From: Zhouia amylolytica
Lineage (GTDB): Bacteria > Bacteroidota > Bacteroidia > Flavobacteriales > Flavobacteriaceae
Direction of reading: 5' to 3'
DNA length: 64,000 nt
NCBI RefSeq assembly: GCF_900116365.1
Contig: NZ_FPAG01000002.1
Span: forward strand, 124,001-188,000
Under the pieces are notes generated by a model. That model did no database searches. It was given only the letters and a program-made list of their open reading frames with translations, and was not told the origin of the DNA. Positions 36,746-45,629 of this stretch are shown here, piece by piece; position 1 is the stretch's first letter; every line of letters starts with the position of its first letter. The translations under genes were made by a program, and so were the position numbers.

Positions 36746-37960
36746 TTATGCTTTTCGTTCTAACAGCGCCATGTAAAATCCGTCAAAACCTGATTGATGC
36801 GCCAATATTTTTTTGTCTTCTATTAGCTTAAAATCGGTACCAGAATCTGATTTTAAGAACGTTTCTACCTGTTCCTGATTTTCTGATGGTAAAATGGAGC
36901 AAGTAGCATAGACCATTTTGCCACCGGGTTTTACCATTTTAGAATAATCCTGTAAGATTTGCTTTTGGGTTTCTTTAATATCTTCTATAAAATCGGGTTG
37001 TAATTTCCATTTGGCATCCGGATTTCGGCGAAGAACTCCTAATCCACTACATGGGGCATCGATGAGCACACGGTCCATTTTACCATGAAGTTTTTTAATA
37101 ACTTTTGTGGAGTCAATTTCTCTTGTTTCGATATTATGAGCACTGTTTCGTTTAGCTCTTCGTTTTAATTCTTTGAGTTTGTTGCCATAGATATCCATCG
37201 AAATCACTTGTCCTTTATTTTCCATAAGGGCCGCTAAATGGAGAGACTTTCCTCCTGCGCCTGCACATGCATCTGCAACGCGCATACCCGGGCTTACGTC
37301 TAAAAAACTTGAGACCAGCTGCGAAGAAGCATCCTGAACTTCAAAAAGACCATCCTTAAAAGCTTGAGTGGTAAAAACATTCGCACGCTCTTTAAGTTGC
37401 AATGCATCTGGATACCCTTTGATGGATATGGTCTCTATATCATTATCAAATAGAATTCCTTGTAGTTTTTCTTTGTTGGTTTTCAGGGTGTTTACTCTTA
37501 GAATAACTGTTGCTTGTTCATTTAAGGCGGCTATTTCTTTAGTCCAGAGTTCACTTCCTAATTCCTGTGTCCCTAAATCATCCAGCCAATCGGGGATCGA
37601 TTCTCTAAATTTTCTTGTTTTAGAAAGCTCATCGAATTTACCTTTAATTCTACGGGCAGGTGTGCCTGTTAATTGCTTCCAATCAGGTAGCTGAATTCCT
37701 CTTAATACCGCCCAAACGGCAAAAATTCGCCAAAGGTTATCTCGGCGATATGGTTCTTTAACTTCAGCTATTTCTGCATACAAACGTTTCCAGCGAACAA
37801 TTTCGTATACTGTTTCGGCTATAAAGCCGCGATCTCGCGCCCCCCATCGTTTATCTCTCTTTAAGAGTTTCTCAACAACTTTGTCGGCATATTCATTTTC
37901 ATTAAAAATGAGATGGAGTCCATCAATTACCGCAAAAACCAAATTTCTATGTAATCTCAT
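36746..37960 (-). CDS. RsmB/NOP2-type RNA (cytosine-5) methyltransferase
   Basis: An enzyme of 404 residues with an N-terminal NusB-like/RNA-binding part and a C-terminal SAM domain. The SAM motif ADACAGAGGKSLHLA is near residue 230. The two cysteines of m5C enzymes are in DAPCSGLGVLRR near residue 302 (motif IV) and YATCSILPSENQ near residue 353 (motif VI). RsmB acts on 16S rRNA C967 in E. coli; other family members modify other sites, so the exact target here is not certain. It has its own terminator. Confidence 0.92.
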   Translation of the reverse strand: MRLHRNLVFAVIDGLHLIFNENEYADKVVEKLLKRDKRWGARDRGFIAETVYEIVRWKRLYAEIAEVKEPYRRDNLWRIFAVWAVLRGIQLPDWKQLTGTPARRIKGKFDELSKTRKFRESIPDWLDDLGTQELGSELWTKEIAALNEQATVILRVNTLKTNKEKLQGILFDNDIETISIKGYPDALQLKERANVFTTQAFKDGLFEVQDASSQLVSSFLDVSPGMRVADACAGAGGKSLHLAALMENKGQVISMDIYGNKLKELKRRAKRNSAHNIETREIDSTKVIKKLHGKMDRVLIDAPCSGLGVLRRNPDAKWKLQPDFIEDIKETQKQILQDYSKMVKPGGKMVYATCSILPSENQEQVETFLKSDSGTDFKLIEDKKILAHQSGFDGFYMALLERKA

Positions 37961-38006
37961 AAGTATTTAATTGCGCGACAAAGGTAGGGTTTTACGTTGA
38001 ATGTAT

Positions 38007-38014
38007 TATTTTTG
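38007..38014 (+). promoter_or_regulatory. -7 element upstream of the BNR lipoprotein gene
   Basis: TATTTTTG fits TAnnTTTG, about 92 bp before the ATG at 38106. No clear -33 TTG is found at the right distance, so support is limited. Confidence 0.3.
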
Positions 38015-38105
38015 ATTAAACTCATTTATAAAAGTTATATTAAAATAAGTTTTAGTTACCCAGGTGTAAAATTCGGTTTAAAAAGAACTCTATAAATTAA
38101 TAAAA

Positions 38106-39236
38106 ATGAAACAGATGAAAAAACTTATGCTCTTACCGCTGGTATTACTTATGCTGGTAGTTTCTTGTAAGCAATTACAAAAGGAAAAGGAAGAGGTAAA
38201 AGAAGAAGAGACAGAGGAAATTGACGAAATTAAAGACACACCTGAAAAAGAAGCAGATTATGTAGCTCGTGATATTTCTGAGGTTGATATTGTTGAAATT
38301 TATGATGGGGAATTAAGTATTCGCGCAATCACCATTATGCAAGGAAATCTGGCATTTGCAGGTTCGAAGAACACCTATGGAATTTATAACACAGATTCAA
38401 AGACGACCAGAACATCAACGGTTGAATTTGATTCATTGGATATTGAATTTAGAGCAGTTGCCAGCACCTCTTCTGACTTTTATATGTTGTCTATAGCAAA
38501 TCCAGCAATTCTAATAAAAACCGGAGATAACGGTCAATTAGATTTGGTGTATAAGGAGGAGCACGAAAAAGTGTTTTATGATAGTATGACATTTTGGAAT
38601 GATTTGGAGGGAATTGCGATGGGGGATCCTGTCGAAGATTGTATTTCGATAATAATCACTCGTGATGGAGGCAAAACATGGAGAAAGTTAACCTGTGATA
38701 TTCTACCAACGGCAGCAGAGGGAGAGGCTGCATTTGCTGCCAGTGATACCAATATTAAGGTGGTTGGTGATAAAACCTGGATTGTTACTGGAGGTACAAA
38801 GAGCAGGGTTTTGTATTCTCCTGATAAAGGTGAAACATGGGAGGTTTTTGATACGCCAATTGTAACTGGAGATGCTAAAGGTATCTATTCTGTTGATTTT
38901 TATGATGATACTAATGGGATCGTTATAGGCGGAAGTTTTAAAGAACCAAATGACTCTATTGCCAATAAGGCTGTAACCAATGATGGAGGCAAAACCTGGA
39001 AATTAGTAGCAAGCGGTCAAGCACCGGGATATAGATCGTGTGTTCAGTATGTGCCAGGAGGGATGGCCAAAGAAATAGTAGCCTTAGGCTTTAAAGGTAT
39101 AGATTATAGTAAGGATGGCGGTGTAACGTGGAAACATCTTTCCGATGAAAGTTTTTATACCCTAAGATTTTTAAACGATTCTGTTGCCTATGCAGCGGGT
39201 AATAATAGAATAGCAAAGCTTACCCTTAGAGAATAA
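38106..39236 (+). CDS. BNR/YCF48-like beta-propeller lipoprotein
   Basis: A protein of 376 residues with a lipoprotein signal ending in VVSC (Cys near residue 21), a short Glu/Lys-rich spacer, then a beta-propeller with Asp boxes TRDGGKTW, SPDKGETW, TNDGGKTW and SKDGGVTW. Family members in Flavobacteria are often annotated as oxidoreductase or photosystem II stability-like, but no redox cofactor site is visible. It should sit on the periplasmic face of a membrane. It is alone between rsmB and the sigma operon, with a bidirectional terminator after it. Confidence 0.85.
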   Translation: MKQMKKLMLLPLVLLMLVVSCKQLQKEKEEVKEEETEEIDEIKDTPEKEADYVARDISEVDIVEIYDGELSIRAITIMQGNLAFAGSKNTYGIYNTDSKTTRTSTVEFDSLDIEFRAVASTSSDFYMLSIANPAILIKTGDNGQLDLVYKEEHEKVFYDSMTFWNDLEGIAMGDPVEDCISIIITRDGGKTWRKLTCDILPTAAEGEAAFAASDTNIKVVGDKTWIVTGGTKSRVLYSPDKGETWEVFDTPIVTGDAKGIYSVDFYDDTNGIVIGGSFKEPNDSIANKAVTNDGGKTWKLVASGQAPGYRSCVQYVPGGMAKEIVALGFKGIDYSKDGGVTWKHLSDESFYTLRFLNDSVAYAAGNNRIAKLTLRE

Positions 39237-39263
39237 AAAAAGCGGCAAATGCCGCTTTTTTTA
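39235..39263. terminator. Bidirectional terminator between the BNR lipoprotein gene and the sigma-operon end
   Basis: Stem AGCGGC / GCCGCT with an AAAT loop, flanked by A-run and T-run, right at the 3' ends of two convergent genes. Confidence 0.85.
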
Positions 39264-39719
39264 TTCTTTTCTCTCTTTACCCTTTCGTCTCTCACTTCTT
39301 AACTGATCGATCAGTTTTCGGTGAAATTCCCATTCTGCCCTTTGAAGCATCATTATTTTGCTGTAAGGTAATACAGCCTCCAGCTTGGTTAGCATATTTC
39401 TTCTGTTGGAACACATATGGTTTTCCAGAGATAGCCATTCCTGATACATTTTTTTGGCTTTAGATTCAGATAGGTCCTCCAGCGGAGTTTCTTTTAAAGT
39501 TTTTTTTATTTTACCCATTTCTTCATACTTCAATTTATGCATGGTTTCGTCATATGAGTTGTAAATAGGCCAAAAGCTTTCTGCCTCTTGGGTTGTAAGA
39601 GCAAGTTTTTCGGTTATGAAGGCTACTTTAAGTGCTTTGATTTTTTCATGTTTACTTTCTTGTGCCTGAAGCACTGATACAAAGAAACATATAGCAAATA
39701 ATGTAAATAACTTTTTCAT
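39261..39719 (-). CDS. Sensor of ECF-type sigma factor (Spy-like periplasmic protein)
   Basis: A protein of 152 residues with a signal peptide (cleavage near LQAQ) and an otherwise all-helical, charged body with motifs such as AFITEKLALTTQEAESFWPIYN. This is the protein annotated in Flavobacteria as sensor of ECF-type sigma factor. It resembles the Spy/CpxP type of periplasmic chaperone. It ends in an Arg/Lys/Glu-rich tail (RSERRKGKERKE). It is the last of three genes in the sigma operon, 1 bp after the anti-sigma gene. It probably senses envelope state. Confidence 0.85.
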   Translation of the reverse strand: MKKLFTLFAICFFVSVLQAQESKHEKIKALKVAFITEKLALTTQEAESFWPIYNSYDETMHKLKYEEMGKIKKTLKETPLEDLSESKAKKMYQEWLSLENHMCSNRRNMLTKLEAVLPYSKIMMLQRAEWEFHRKLIDQLRSERRKGKERKE

Positions 39720-39720
39720 T

Positions 39721-40239
39721 TTATTGGGTTATGGTTAGCTCCTCGTAAGGATCTATATTTTCATTTAAGTATTCAATTAATTCTTCTTCCGTTATTGTGT
39801 TGTTTAGTATTTGAACCTGATCAATTTCTTCTTCGGAAGAAAAATAATCTTCAATATCTAAACTGAATAAACTGGTATAGTTCGTGTTGATATATTCTTC
39901 CACCTCAGTTACGGGTATATTTTCCATACTTGTTTTTGGGGCGAAAGGATTAATGATACTAAGAACCAATATAAAAACAGCAGCTATGCTAGCCACCGTA
40001 ATAAATCGGGTTTTGTTACGCTGGTAAAGAGAAATAATACTTTTATCAGATGGTAATTGTGTTTCCACCCGATCTTCAATATTGTTAAAATAGCCTTTAG
40101 GTGTTTTAAAACTATTAGTCCGGGGGATATGACACTCCTGAGTTGATATTTTATCTAAAATATCATCTTCAAGGTTGTCAAAATACCCTTTAGGGATCTT
40201 GAAGTTATTGGCTTTATGTAAATTGTTCTTTCTCAACAC
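39721..40239 (-). CDS. Anti-sigma-like membrane protein with two PKGYF repeats
   Basis: A protein of 172 residues with two copies of F-K-x-PKGYF-x-N-x-E-D in the N-terminal cytoplasmic part (near residues 13-27 and 42-56), one membrane helix (about residues 82-103) and an acidic, probably periplasmic tail. Placement between an ECF sigma gene and its sensor makes an anti-sigma role likely, with the repeats the probable sigma-binding parts. It lacks the classical HxxxCxxC ZAS motif. Sequence is not otherwise recognised. Confidence 0.8.
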   Translation of the reverse strand: MLRKNNLHKANNFKIPKGYFDNLEDDILDKISTQECHIPRTNSFKTPKGYFNNIEDRVETQLPSDKSIISLYQRNKTRFITVASIAAVFILVLSIINPFAPKTSMENIPVTEVEEYINTNYTSLFSLDIEDYFSSEEEIDQVQILNNTITEEELIEYLNENIDPYEELTITQ

Positions 40240-40269
40240 GTTTGTTTGACTTTTTATTTATTAAAAAGT

Positions 40270-40812
40270 TTAATCACTGGTTAAAAATTCTTCAATTTTC
40301 TTAACGGCATGATGATAGGATGCTTTTAGAGCTCCTACAGAGGTTCCTAAAATTTCAGAAATGTCATCGTATTTTAAACTATCGTAATATTTCATGTTAA
40401 AAACAAGACGCTGTTTTTCCGGAAGTGTGGCAATTGCTCTTTGTAATTTGAGTTCTATTTCACTACCATCAAAATAGATGTCAGCTTCCAGGTTATTTAC
40501 TATAGATTCCTGAAGTTCTTCGTTGGTAATGTTTAGTTTTTTGGCTTTACTGTTCAGGAGTGTAATTGATTCGTTAGTTGCTATTCGGTATAGCCAAGTA
40601 TAAATCGAACTGTCGCCTTTAAAGTTGTCGATATTTCTATACGCTTTAATAAAGGTATTTTGTAACACGTCATCAGCATCATCATGATTTAAAACGATTC
40701 TACGAATATGCCAGTATAGGCGTTGTTTATTTTGGGTAATAAGGTCTCTGAACGCATGTTGTTGCGTTTTCTTATTTTTAAGTTGTTCGATAAAAACAGA
40801 TTCCTGTGTCAA
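40270..40812 (-). CDS. ECF-type RNA polymerase sigma factor
   Basis: A protein of 180 residues with sigma region 2 (LYWHIRRIVLNHDDADDVLQNTFIKAYRNIDNF...) and region 4 (LPEKQRLVFNMKYYDSLKYDDISEILGTSVGALKASYHHAVKKI). The start must be TTG at 40812: an in-frame TAA is immediately upstream (TAA-TTG) and the family N-terminus lines up there, with an AAGG motif a few bases before it. It is the first gene of a sigma/anti-sigma/sensor operon. Its target promoters are unknown. Confidence 0.92.
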   Translation of the reverse strand: MTQESVFIEQLKNKKTQQHAFRDLITQNKQRLYWHIRRIVLNHDDADDVLQNTFIKAYRNIDNFKGDSSIYTWLYRIATNESITLLNSKAKKLNITNEELQESIVNNLEADIYFDGSEIELKLQRAIATLPEKQRLVFNMKYYDSLKYDDISEILGTSVGALKASYHHAVKKIEEFLTSD

Positions 40813-40895
40813 ATTACCTTAATTTTTCTTCTTAGACTCTGAAAATATTTTAGCGTTTAAAATGTGTGTGTAATTGTTAATAACTTGTTGAAAAC

Positions 40896-40942
40896 TATGC
40901 ATTTCATCGAAAAACGGTATTTTTCTCACGATGAAATACATA
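40896..40942 (+). repeat. Long inverted repeat upstream of the sigma operon
   Basis: Arms TATGCATTTCATCG and CGATGAAATACATA pair at 13 of 14 positions across a 19-nt loop that itself contains AAAAA and TTTTT. On the plus strand it is followed by a T-rich stretch, as in a terminator. It lies 84 bp upstream of the TTG start, so an operator for the sigma operon is also possible. Confidence 0.55.
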
Positions 40943-41017
40943 TTTTTTATATTTTAGTATTGTTAATAAACAACCTAGACCCCAAATACCACTATATTAT
41001 ATTGCATTATTTTGGTT

Positions 41018-41053
41018 AGGATGTAGCTTTCAAAGGTTACATCCTTTTTTATT
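41018..41053 (+). terminator. Plus-strand hairpin with T-tract
   Basis: Stem AGGATGTA / TACATCCT with a 12-nt loop, followed by TTTTTTATTTTTATT on the plus strand. The nearby ABC exporter gene ends on the opposite strand, for which this would be in the wrong direction, so the terminated transcript may be a small RNA. Confidence 0.6.
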
Positions 41054-41054
41054 T

Positions 41055-42881
41055 TTATTCAAAGGATTGCATTTCAACCAATTTTCTGTAGGTTCCTTTT
41101 AGGTTGAGCAATTCATTGTGTGTTCCTTGCTCTACAATTTCTCCTTTCTGCATAACAATAATTTGATCAGCGTTTTGTATAGTAGATAGTCTATGGGCAA
41201 TAACCACAGAAGTTCTGTTCAACATCATGTTTTCCAGAGCCTTTTGAACAAGTTTTTCGCTTTCAGTATCCAGGGCAGAAGTAGCCTCGTCGAGAATCAT
41301 AATAGGGGGGTTCTTCAAAACTGCCCGGGCAATCGATAAACGTTGTTTCTGTCCGCCACTTAGTTTTCCACCCGCATCTCCTACGTTTGTATCAAAACCA
41401 TTTGGCAAATCTTTTATGAATTCATACGCATTCGCAATTTTGGCTGCTTCTAATATTTCGTCATCGGTAGCATCCGGCTTTCCTAGTTTTATATTGTTGG
41501 CTACCGTATCATTAAAAAGAATAGAGTCCTGAGAAACAACTCCCATTAAAGAGTGTAAGGAATGCTTGGTTATTTGTTTGATGTTGATATTATCAATTTC
41601 GATACTTCCTTCATCGATATCATAAAATCGTGTAATAAGGTTGGCTATAGTGCTTTTTCCGCTACCGGATTGACCAACCAAGGCAATAGTTTTACCTTTA
41701 GGAATCGTTGCAGAAAAGTTTTTAAGGACATAATCGTTTTCATATTTGAACGATATATTGTTAATACGTATTTCTTTTTCGAAACTGTTTTTAACAATGG
41801 CATCAGGAGCGTCCTTAATGGGATTTTCGGTGTTTAATAGTTCCAGAATCCTTTCTGCTGCGCCGTTACCTCTTTTTAAGCTATAGCTTGCCTTCGAAAT
41901 TCCTTTTGCCGGTGTGAGTATATTATAAGCAAGAGTGATATATCCTATAAAAAAACTTGCTTCCATACTATCGTCAATGAAAACCAGATATCCACCATAT
42001 ACCAATAATATGCCGATAACGATGATTCCCATAAGTTCACTCATTGGAGAAGCTAGATTCTGTCGGTTCAAAACGGAGTTTGAGAATCGGTAATATCGCT
42101 CATTGGAAGCTTCAAACTTTTTTTGAAAAGCATCTTCTGCGTTAAATGCCTTAATGATTCTTAGTCCCGACATTGTTTCTTCAAGGATGGAAAGAAATAT
42201 ACCTTGTTCTTGCTGTACTTTTACGGATTTCTTTTTAAGAGATTTACCAATTTTAGAAATTAGAAATCCAGATATTGGAATAAATACGAACACAAATAAG
42301 GTTAATTTCATGCTAAAAACAAACATGGCAATTAACGAGAATAATATCGTTAAGGGCTCTCGTACAATCATTTCCAGTACAGATAATAGTGAGTTTCTTA
42401 CCTCTTCTACATCTGCGCTTATTTTTGAAATAGTGTCACCTTTTCTCTTTTCTGAATAAAACGAAAGCGGTAGCGCAACAACCTTGTTGTACATGGCATT
42501 ACGGATATCTTTTAAAACTCCATTACGTAAAAATGTAATGTAGTACATCGCCATGTAATTCGATATGTTTTTTAATAAAAATAAAGAAATGATGATGCCG
42601 ACCATTAGCATCAGAACTTTAAAACTGCCATAAGTTGTTATCAGTGTTGATAACTCATAATTCAGGTAATCTTGGGTATAATCTTTTAAAGATCCGAGTC
42701 CTTCATATACGGGTTTGGTATATACTTCTTTTTTATCACTAAAAATTACTTTTAATACTGGAACCAATGCTACAAATGACAATGTTCCGAATAACGCGTA
42801 AAGGATATTAAAGAAGATGTTTAAATACGCATACCTTTTGTAAGGTTTGGCAAAGCCTAGTATTTTTTTGAAATAATCCAT
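41055..42881 (-). CDS. MsbA-like ABC exporter (fused permease and ATPase)
   Basis: A protein of 608 residues. Residues 1-340 form a six-helix exporter domain and residues 365-608 an ATPase domain with Walker A GQSGSGKST near residue 404, signature LSGGQKQR, Walker B MILDEATSALD and the H-loop AHRLSTI. It should work as a homodimer; lipid A, lipid or peptide export are possible, and the MsbA-like length suggests a lipid. The phosphomutase gene upstream ends one base inside its start, so the two genes are coupled. Confidence 0.92.
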   Translation of the reverse strand: MDYFKKILGFAKPYKRYAYLNIFFNILYALFGTLSFVALVPVLKVIFSDKKEVYTKPVYEGLGSLKDYTQDYLNYELSTLITTYGSFKVLMLMVGIIISLFLLKNISNYMAMYYITFLRNGVLKDIRNAMYNKVVALPLSFYSEKRKGDTISKISADVEEVRNSLLSVLEMIVREPLTILFSLIAMFVFSMKLTLFVFVFIPISGFLISKIGKSLKKKSVKVQQEQGIFLSILEETMSGLRIIKAFNAEDAFQKKFEASNERYYRFSNSVLNRQNLASPMSELMGIIVIGILLVYGGYLVFIDDSMEASFFIGYITLAYNILTPAKGISKASYSLKRGNGAAERILELLNTENPIKDAPDAIVKNSFEKEIRINNISFKYENDYVLKNFSATIPKGKTIALVGQSGSGKSTIANLITRFYDIDEGSIEIDNINIKQITKHSLHSLMGVVSQDSILFNDTVANNIKLGKPDATDDEILEAAKIANAYEFIKDLPNGFDTNVGDAGGKLSGGQKQRLSIARAVLKNPPIMILDEATSALDTESEKLVQKALENMMLNRTSVVIAHRLSTIQNADQIIVMQKGEIVEQGTHNELLNLKGTYRKLVEMQSFE

Positions 42882-44602
42882 TAATTGAAGTTCAGTTCTT
42901 TAATAATACGGTCAATTTTGCTATCGAGTTCATTCTGGGTAGCTTCAAAGTCGTCTATTGACTCTAAAGGCTTATTTACACTAAAATAAAACTTGATCTT
43001 TGGCTCGGTACCACTTGGTCTGGCTGCTATTTTTGTTCCGTCTTCAGTGTAATATATTAGAACATTAGACTTTGGAATTTGAATAGATTCCTTAACTCCG
43101 GATTGTAGGTTGTATGAAATGGAAGTGCTATAATCTTCAATTTTGAGAACTTTAGAGCCATCTATAGATTGAACAGGTTTCTCTCTTAAATCGATCATCA
43201 TTTTTTTAATTTCTTCTGCACCACTAATTCCTTTTTTCGTAATTGAAATCAACTTTTCTTTATAAAAACCGTAATCTACGTATGCCTGTAGCAGGTCTTT
43301 ATAAAAGGAGCTTTTATTCGCTTTGGCTTCAGCAGCAATTTCACAGGCGAGTAGGGTAGCGGTTACCGCATCTTTATCTCTAACGAAATCACCAACCATA
43401 AATCCGAAACTTTCTTCACCACCGCCAATGAATGGTTGTTCTGGATGGTCTTTAATCATTTTAGCAATCCATTTAAAACCGGTAAGTCCAATTTTGTATT
43501 CTACCCCGTAAGCATTTGCCAGTTCATTCATCATTGGCGTAGATACGATTGTTGAGGCTATAAATTCGTTACCTTTTATTTGATCTTTCCTTTTCCATTG
43601 ATCTAATAAAAACTTAGTCATCATCACCATAGTCTGATTACCGTTAAGTAAAATCATTTTACCGTGGAGGTCTCTAACCGCGATGCCCAGACGATCACAG
43701 TCCGGATCGGTACCAACGACCATGTCAGCATCTATTTCATCGGCCATTTTAAGTGCCATTGTCAAGGCTTCAGGTTCTTCAGGGTTTGGAGATTGAACAG
43801 TAGGGAAGTTACCATCCGGTTTTGCTTGTTCTTCAACAATATGAACATCAAATCCTGCTCTTTTTAGGACTTCGGGAACCGTCGTTATTGAGGTTCCGTG
43901 AAGTGAGGTGAAGACAATTTTAAACTGATCTTTTCCTTTGGCATTAAAGCTTCCATTTTCAAGGGAAGCATTGATGAAGGCTTCATCAACGTCTTTATCT
44001 ATTAATTTAATTAAGCTTTCGTTTGAATTAAAGTTGATATCGGTAAAATCGAGTGAGTTAATCTCATTAATTATTTCACCATCTTGCGGAGGTACTATTT
44101 GTCCTCCGTCTGTCCAATAAACTTTATATCCGTTATATTCGGGTGGATTGTGTGAGGCTGTTAATACAATTCCACACTGACAATCTAAATATTTAACGGC
44201 AAAAGAAAGCTCGGGAGTTGGGCGTAATTCTGAAAACAGGTATACGGTTATCCCGTTTGCAGACAAAACATCGGCTACAACTTTGGCAAGTGTATTACTA
44301 TTGTGTCGGCAATCGTAGGCAATAGCCACTTTAAGCGCAGCTTCGGGATATGCTTTTTTCAGGTAATTGCTTAATCCCTGTGTGTTTTTTCCCAGGGTAT
44401 ATTTATTTATACGATTAGTTCCAACACCCATTACCCCCCGCATTCCTCCGGTTCCGAATTCAAGATCTTTATAAAATCGTTCTTTAAGTTCTTCAGGGTT
44501 ATTATTTATTAAATCCTGTACTTCTTTTTTCGTATCAGCATCAAATGAACTGCTAAGCCATTTTTTGGCATTGTCCATTACTTTTTCTAAAGAGATGTCC
44601 AT
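42881..44602 (-). CDS. Phosphoglucomutase/phosphomannomutase family protein
   Basis: A phosphohexomutase of 573 residues. The phosphoserine loop is TASHNPPEYNGYK near residue 147, the magnesium loop is GTDPDCDRLG near 300, the substrate-binding loop is GGGEESFG near 395, and the phosphate-binding loop near the C-terminus is RPSGTEPKIK. The 570-residue size is typical of the PGM2-like branch, which acts on glucose-1-phosphate, mannose-1-phosphate or deoxyribose/ribose-phosphate. It is followed, with a 1-bp overlap, by the ABC exporter, which suggests a cell-envelope or glycogen role. Confidence 0.93.
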   Translation of the reverse strand: MDISLEKVMDNAKKWLSSSFDADTKKEVQDLINNNPEELKERFYKDLEFGTGGMRGVMGVGTNRINKYTLGKNTQGLSNYLKKAYPEAALKVAIAYDCRHNSNTLAKVVADVLSANGITVYLFSELRPTPELSFAVKYLDCQCGIVLTASHNPPEYNGYKVYWTDGGQIVPPQDGEIINEINSLDFTDINFNSNESLIKLIDKDVDEAFINASLENGSFNAKGKDQFKIVFTSLHGTSITTVPEVLKRAGFDVHIVEEQAKPDGNFPTVQSPNPEEPEALTMALKMADEIDADMVVGTDPDCDRLGIAVRDLHGKMILLNGNQTMVMMTKFLLDQWKRKDQIKGNEFIASTIVSTPMMNELANAYGVEYKIGLTGFKWIAKMIKDHPEQPFIGGGEESFGFMVGDFVRDKDAVTATLLACEIAAEAKANKSSFYKDLLQAYVDYGFYKEKLISITKKGISGAEEIKKMMIDLREKPVQSIDGSKVLKIEDYSTSISYNLQSGVKESIQIPKSNVLIYYTEDGTKIAARPSGTEPKIKFYFSVNKPLESIDDFEATQNELDSKIDRIIKELNFN

Positions 44603-44628
44603 AAAATATTGTTATTAAGTCATAACAC

Positions 44629-45588
44629 TTATGTGTTAATCATTTCAGAAATTTTATATCGTTCATTACTGGTACGTTTATTTCTTAGGATAATTTCACC
44701 TAAAAAGCCAGCCATGAAGAGCTGAGTACCGATAATCATAGTGGTCAAAGATATATAAAACCAAGGGTTTTGGGTTACCAGTATGGTGGGCAAATCGTGG
44801 TATAATTTATATAATTTCGAAACACCTATAAATCCAGCTGTAAGGAAGCCTATGAAAAACATGAGTACTCCCAGCGCTCCAAAAAAGTGCATAGGTCTCT
44901 TACCGAATTTAGATATAAACCAAATTGTAATTAAATCCAGAAAACCATTAATAAAGCGCTCCATCCCAAATTTAGTTTTACCATATTTTCGGGCTTGATG
45001 TTGAACAACTTTCTCACTGATATTCTTGAAACCAGCATTTTTTGCCAAGACGGGGATATATCGATGCATTTCTCCGTATACATCTATATTTTTAATAACC
45101 TCATTTCTGTAGGCTTTGAGGCCGCAGTTAAAATCGTGAAGTTTTACTCCTGATGTTTTTCTTGCCGCCCAATTAAAGAGTTTTGAAGGTAAATTTTTTG
45201 AAATTACCGAATCGTATCGCTTCTTTTTCCAGCCTGAGACTAAGTCATTTTTTTCTTTAATGATAAGATTGAAAAGTTCAGGTATTTCTTCCGGGTTGTC
45301 TTGTAAGTCGGCATCCATGGTTATAACCACATCTCCCTGGGCTAAATTAAAGCCGGCATGTAAAGCTTGTGATTTACCATAATTTTTAAAGAAACGGATT
45401 CCTTTTACATTGGAGTCCTTCTGGGAAAGATTTTTGATTTTTTTCCAGGAATCATCAGTGCTTCCGTCATCAATAAAGATGATTTCATACGAAAAACGAT
45501 TGGACTGCATAACCTTAGCAATCCAATCGTGAAGTTCGTTTAATGATTCATATTCGTTAAGTAGCGGTATTACTACTGATATATTCAT
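44629..45588 (-). CDS. Family 2 glycosyltransferase with two C-terminal membrane helices
   Basis: A membrane-bound enzyme of 319 residues similar to dolichol-phosphate mannosyltransferase and ArnC/undecaprenyl-phosphate sugar transferases. The GT-A part has VVIPLLNEYESL at the start, the metal-binding DADLQDNPEEI near residue 92, and the acceptor region H-D-F-N-C-G-L-K-A-Y-R. Two membrane helices lie near residues 232-256 and 268-293. Donor sugar is unknown. It is 26 bp from the phosphohexomutase, and the three genes with the ABC exporter may form an envelope-glycan unit. Confidence 0.92.
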   Translation of the reverse strand: MNISVVIPLLNEYESLNELHDWIAKVMQSNRFSYEIIFIDDGSTDDSWKKIKNLSQKDSNVKGIRFFKNYGKSQALHAGFNLAQGDVVITMDADLQDNPEEIPELFNLIIKEKNDLVSGWKKKRYDSVISKNLPSKLFNWAARKTSGVKLHDFNCGLKAYRNEVIKNIDVYGEMHRYIPVLAKNAGFKNISEKVVQHQARKYGKTKFGMERFINGFLDLITIWFISKFGKRPMHFFGALGVLMFFIGFLTAGFIGVSKLYKLYHDLPTILVTQNPWFYISLTTMIIGTQLFMAGFLGEIILRNKRTSNERYKISEMINT

Positions 45589-45629
45589 GTACGTTATCTC
45601 TGAGTCGATTTAAGTTTCAAAGATAATAA

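Larger units (their letters stand above)
40813..41054. other. Structured intergenic region between the sigma gene and the ABC exporter gene
   Basis: This gap holds a 14-bp near-perfect inverted repeat at 40896-40942 and a second hairpin at 41018-41045, both with T-rich tails on the plus strand although no plus-strand gene is apparent. The only plus-strand frame of note (ATG at 40897, 40 codons) overlaps the first hairpin and looks like chance. Confidence 0.5.

Noticed and set aside
40897-41019. 40-codon plus-strand frame.
   Set aside because: It runs through the arms of the inverted repeat and ends in the next hairpin, has no ribosome-binding signal, and its composition is not protein-like.
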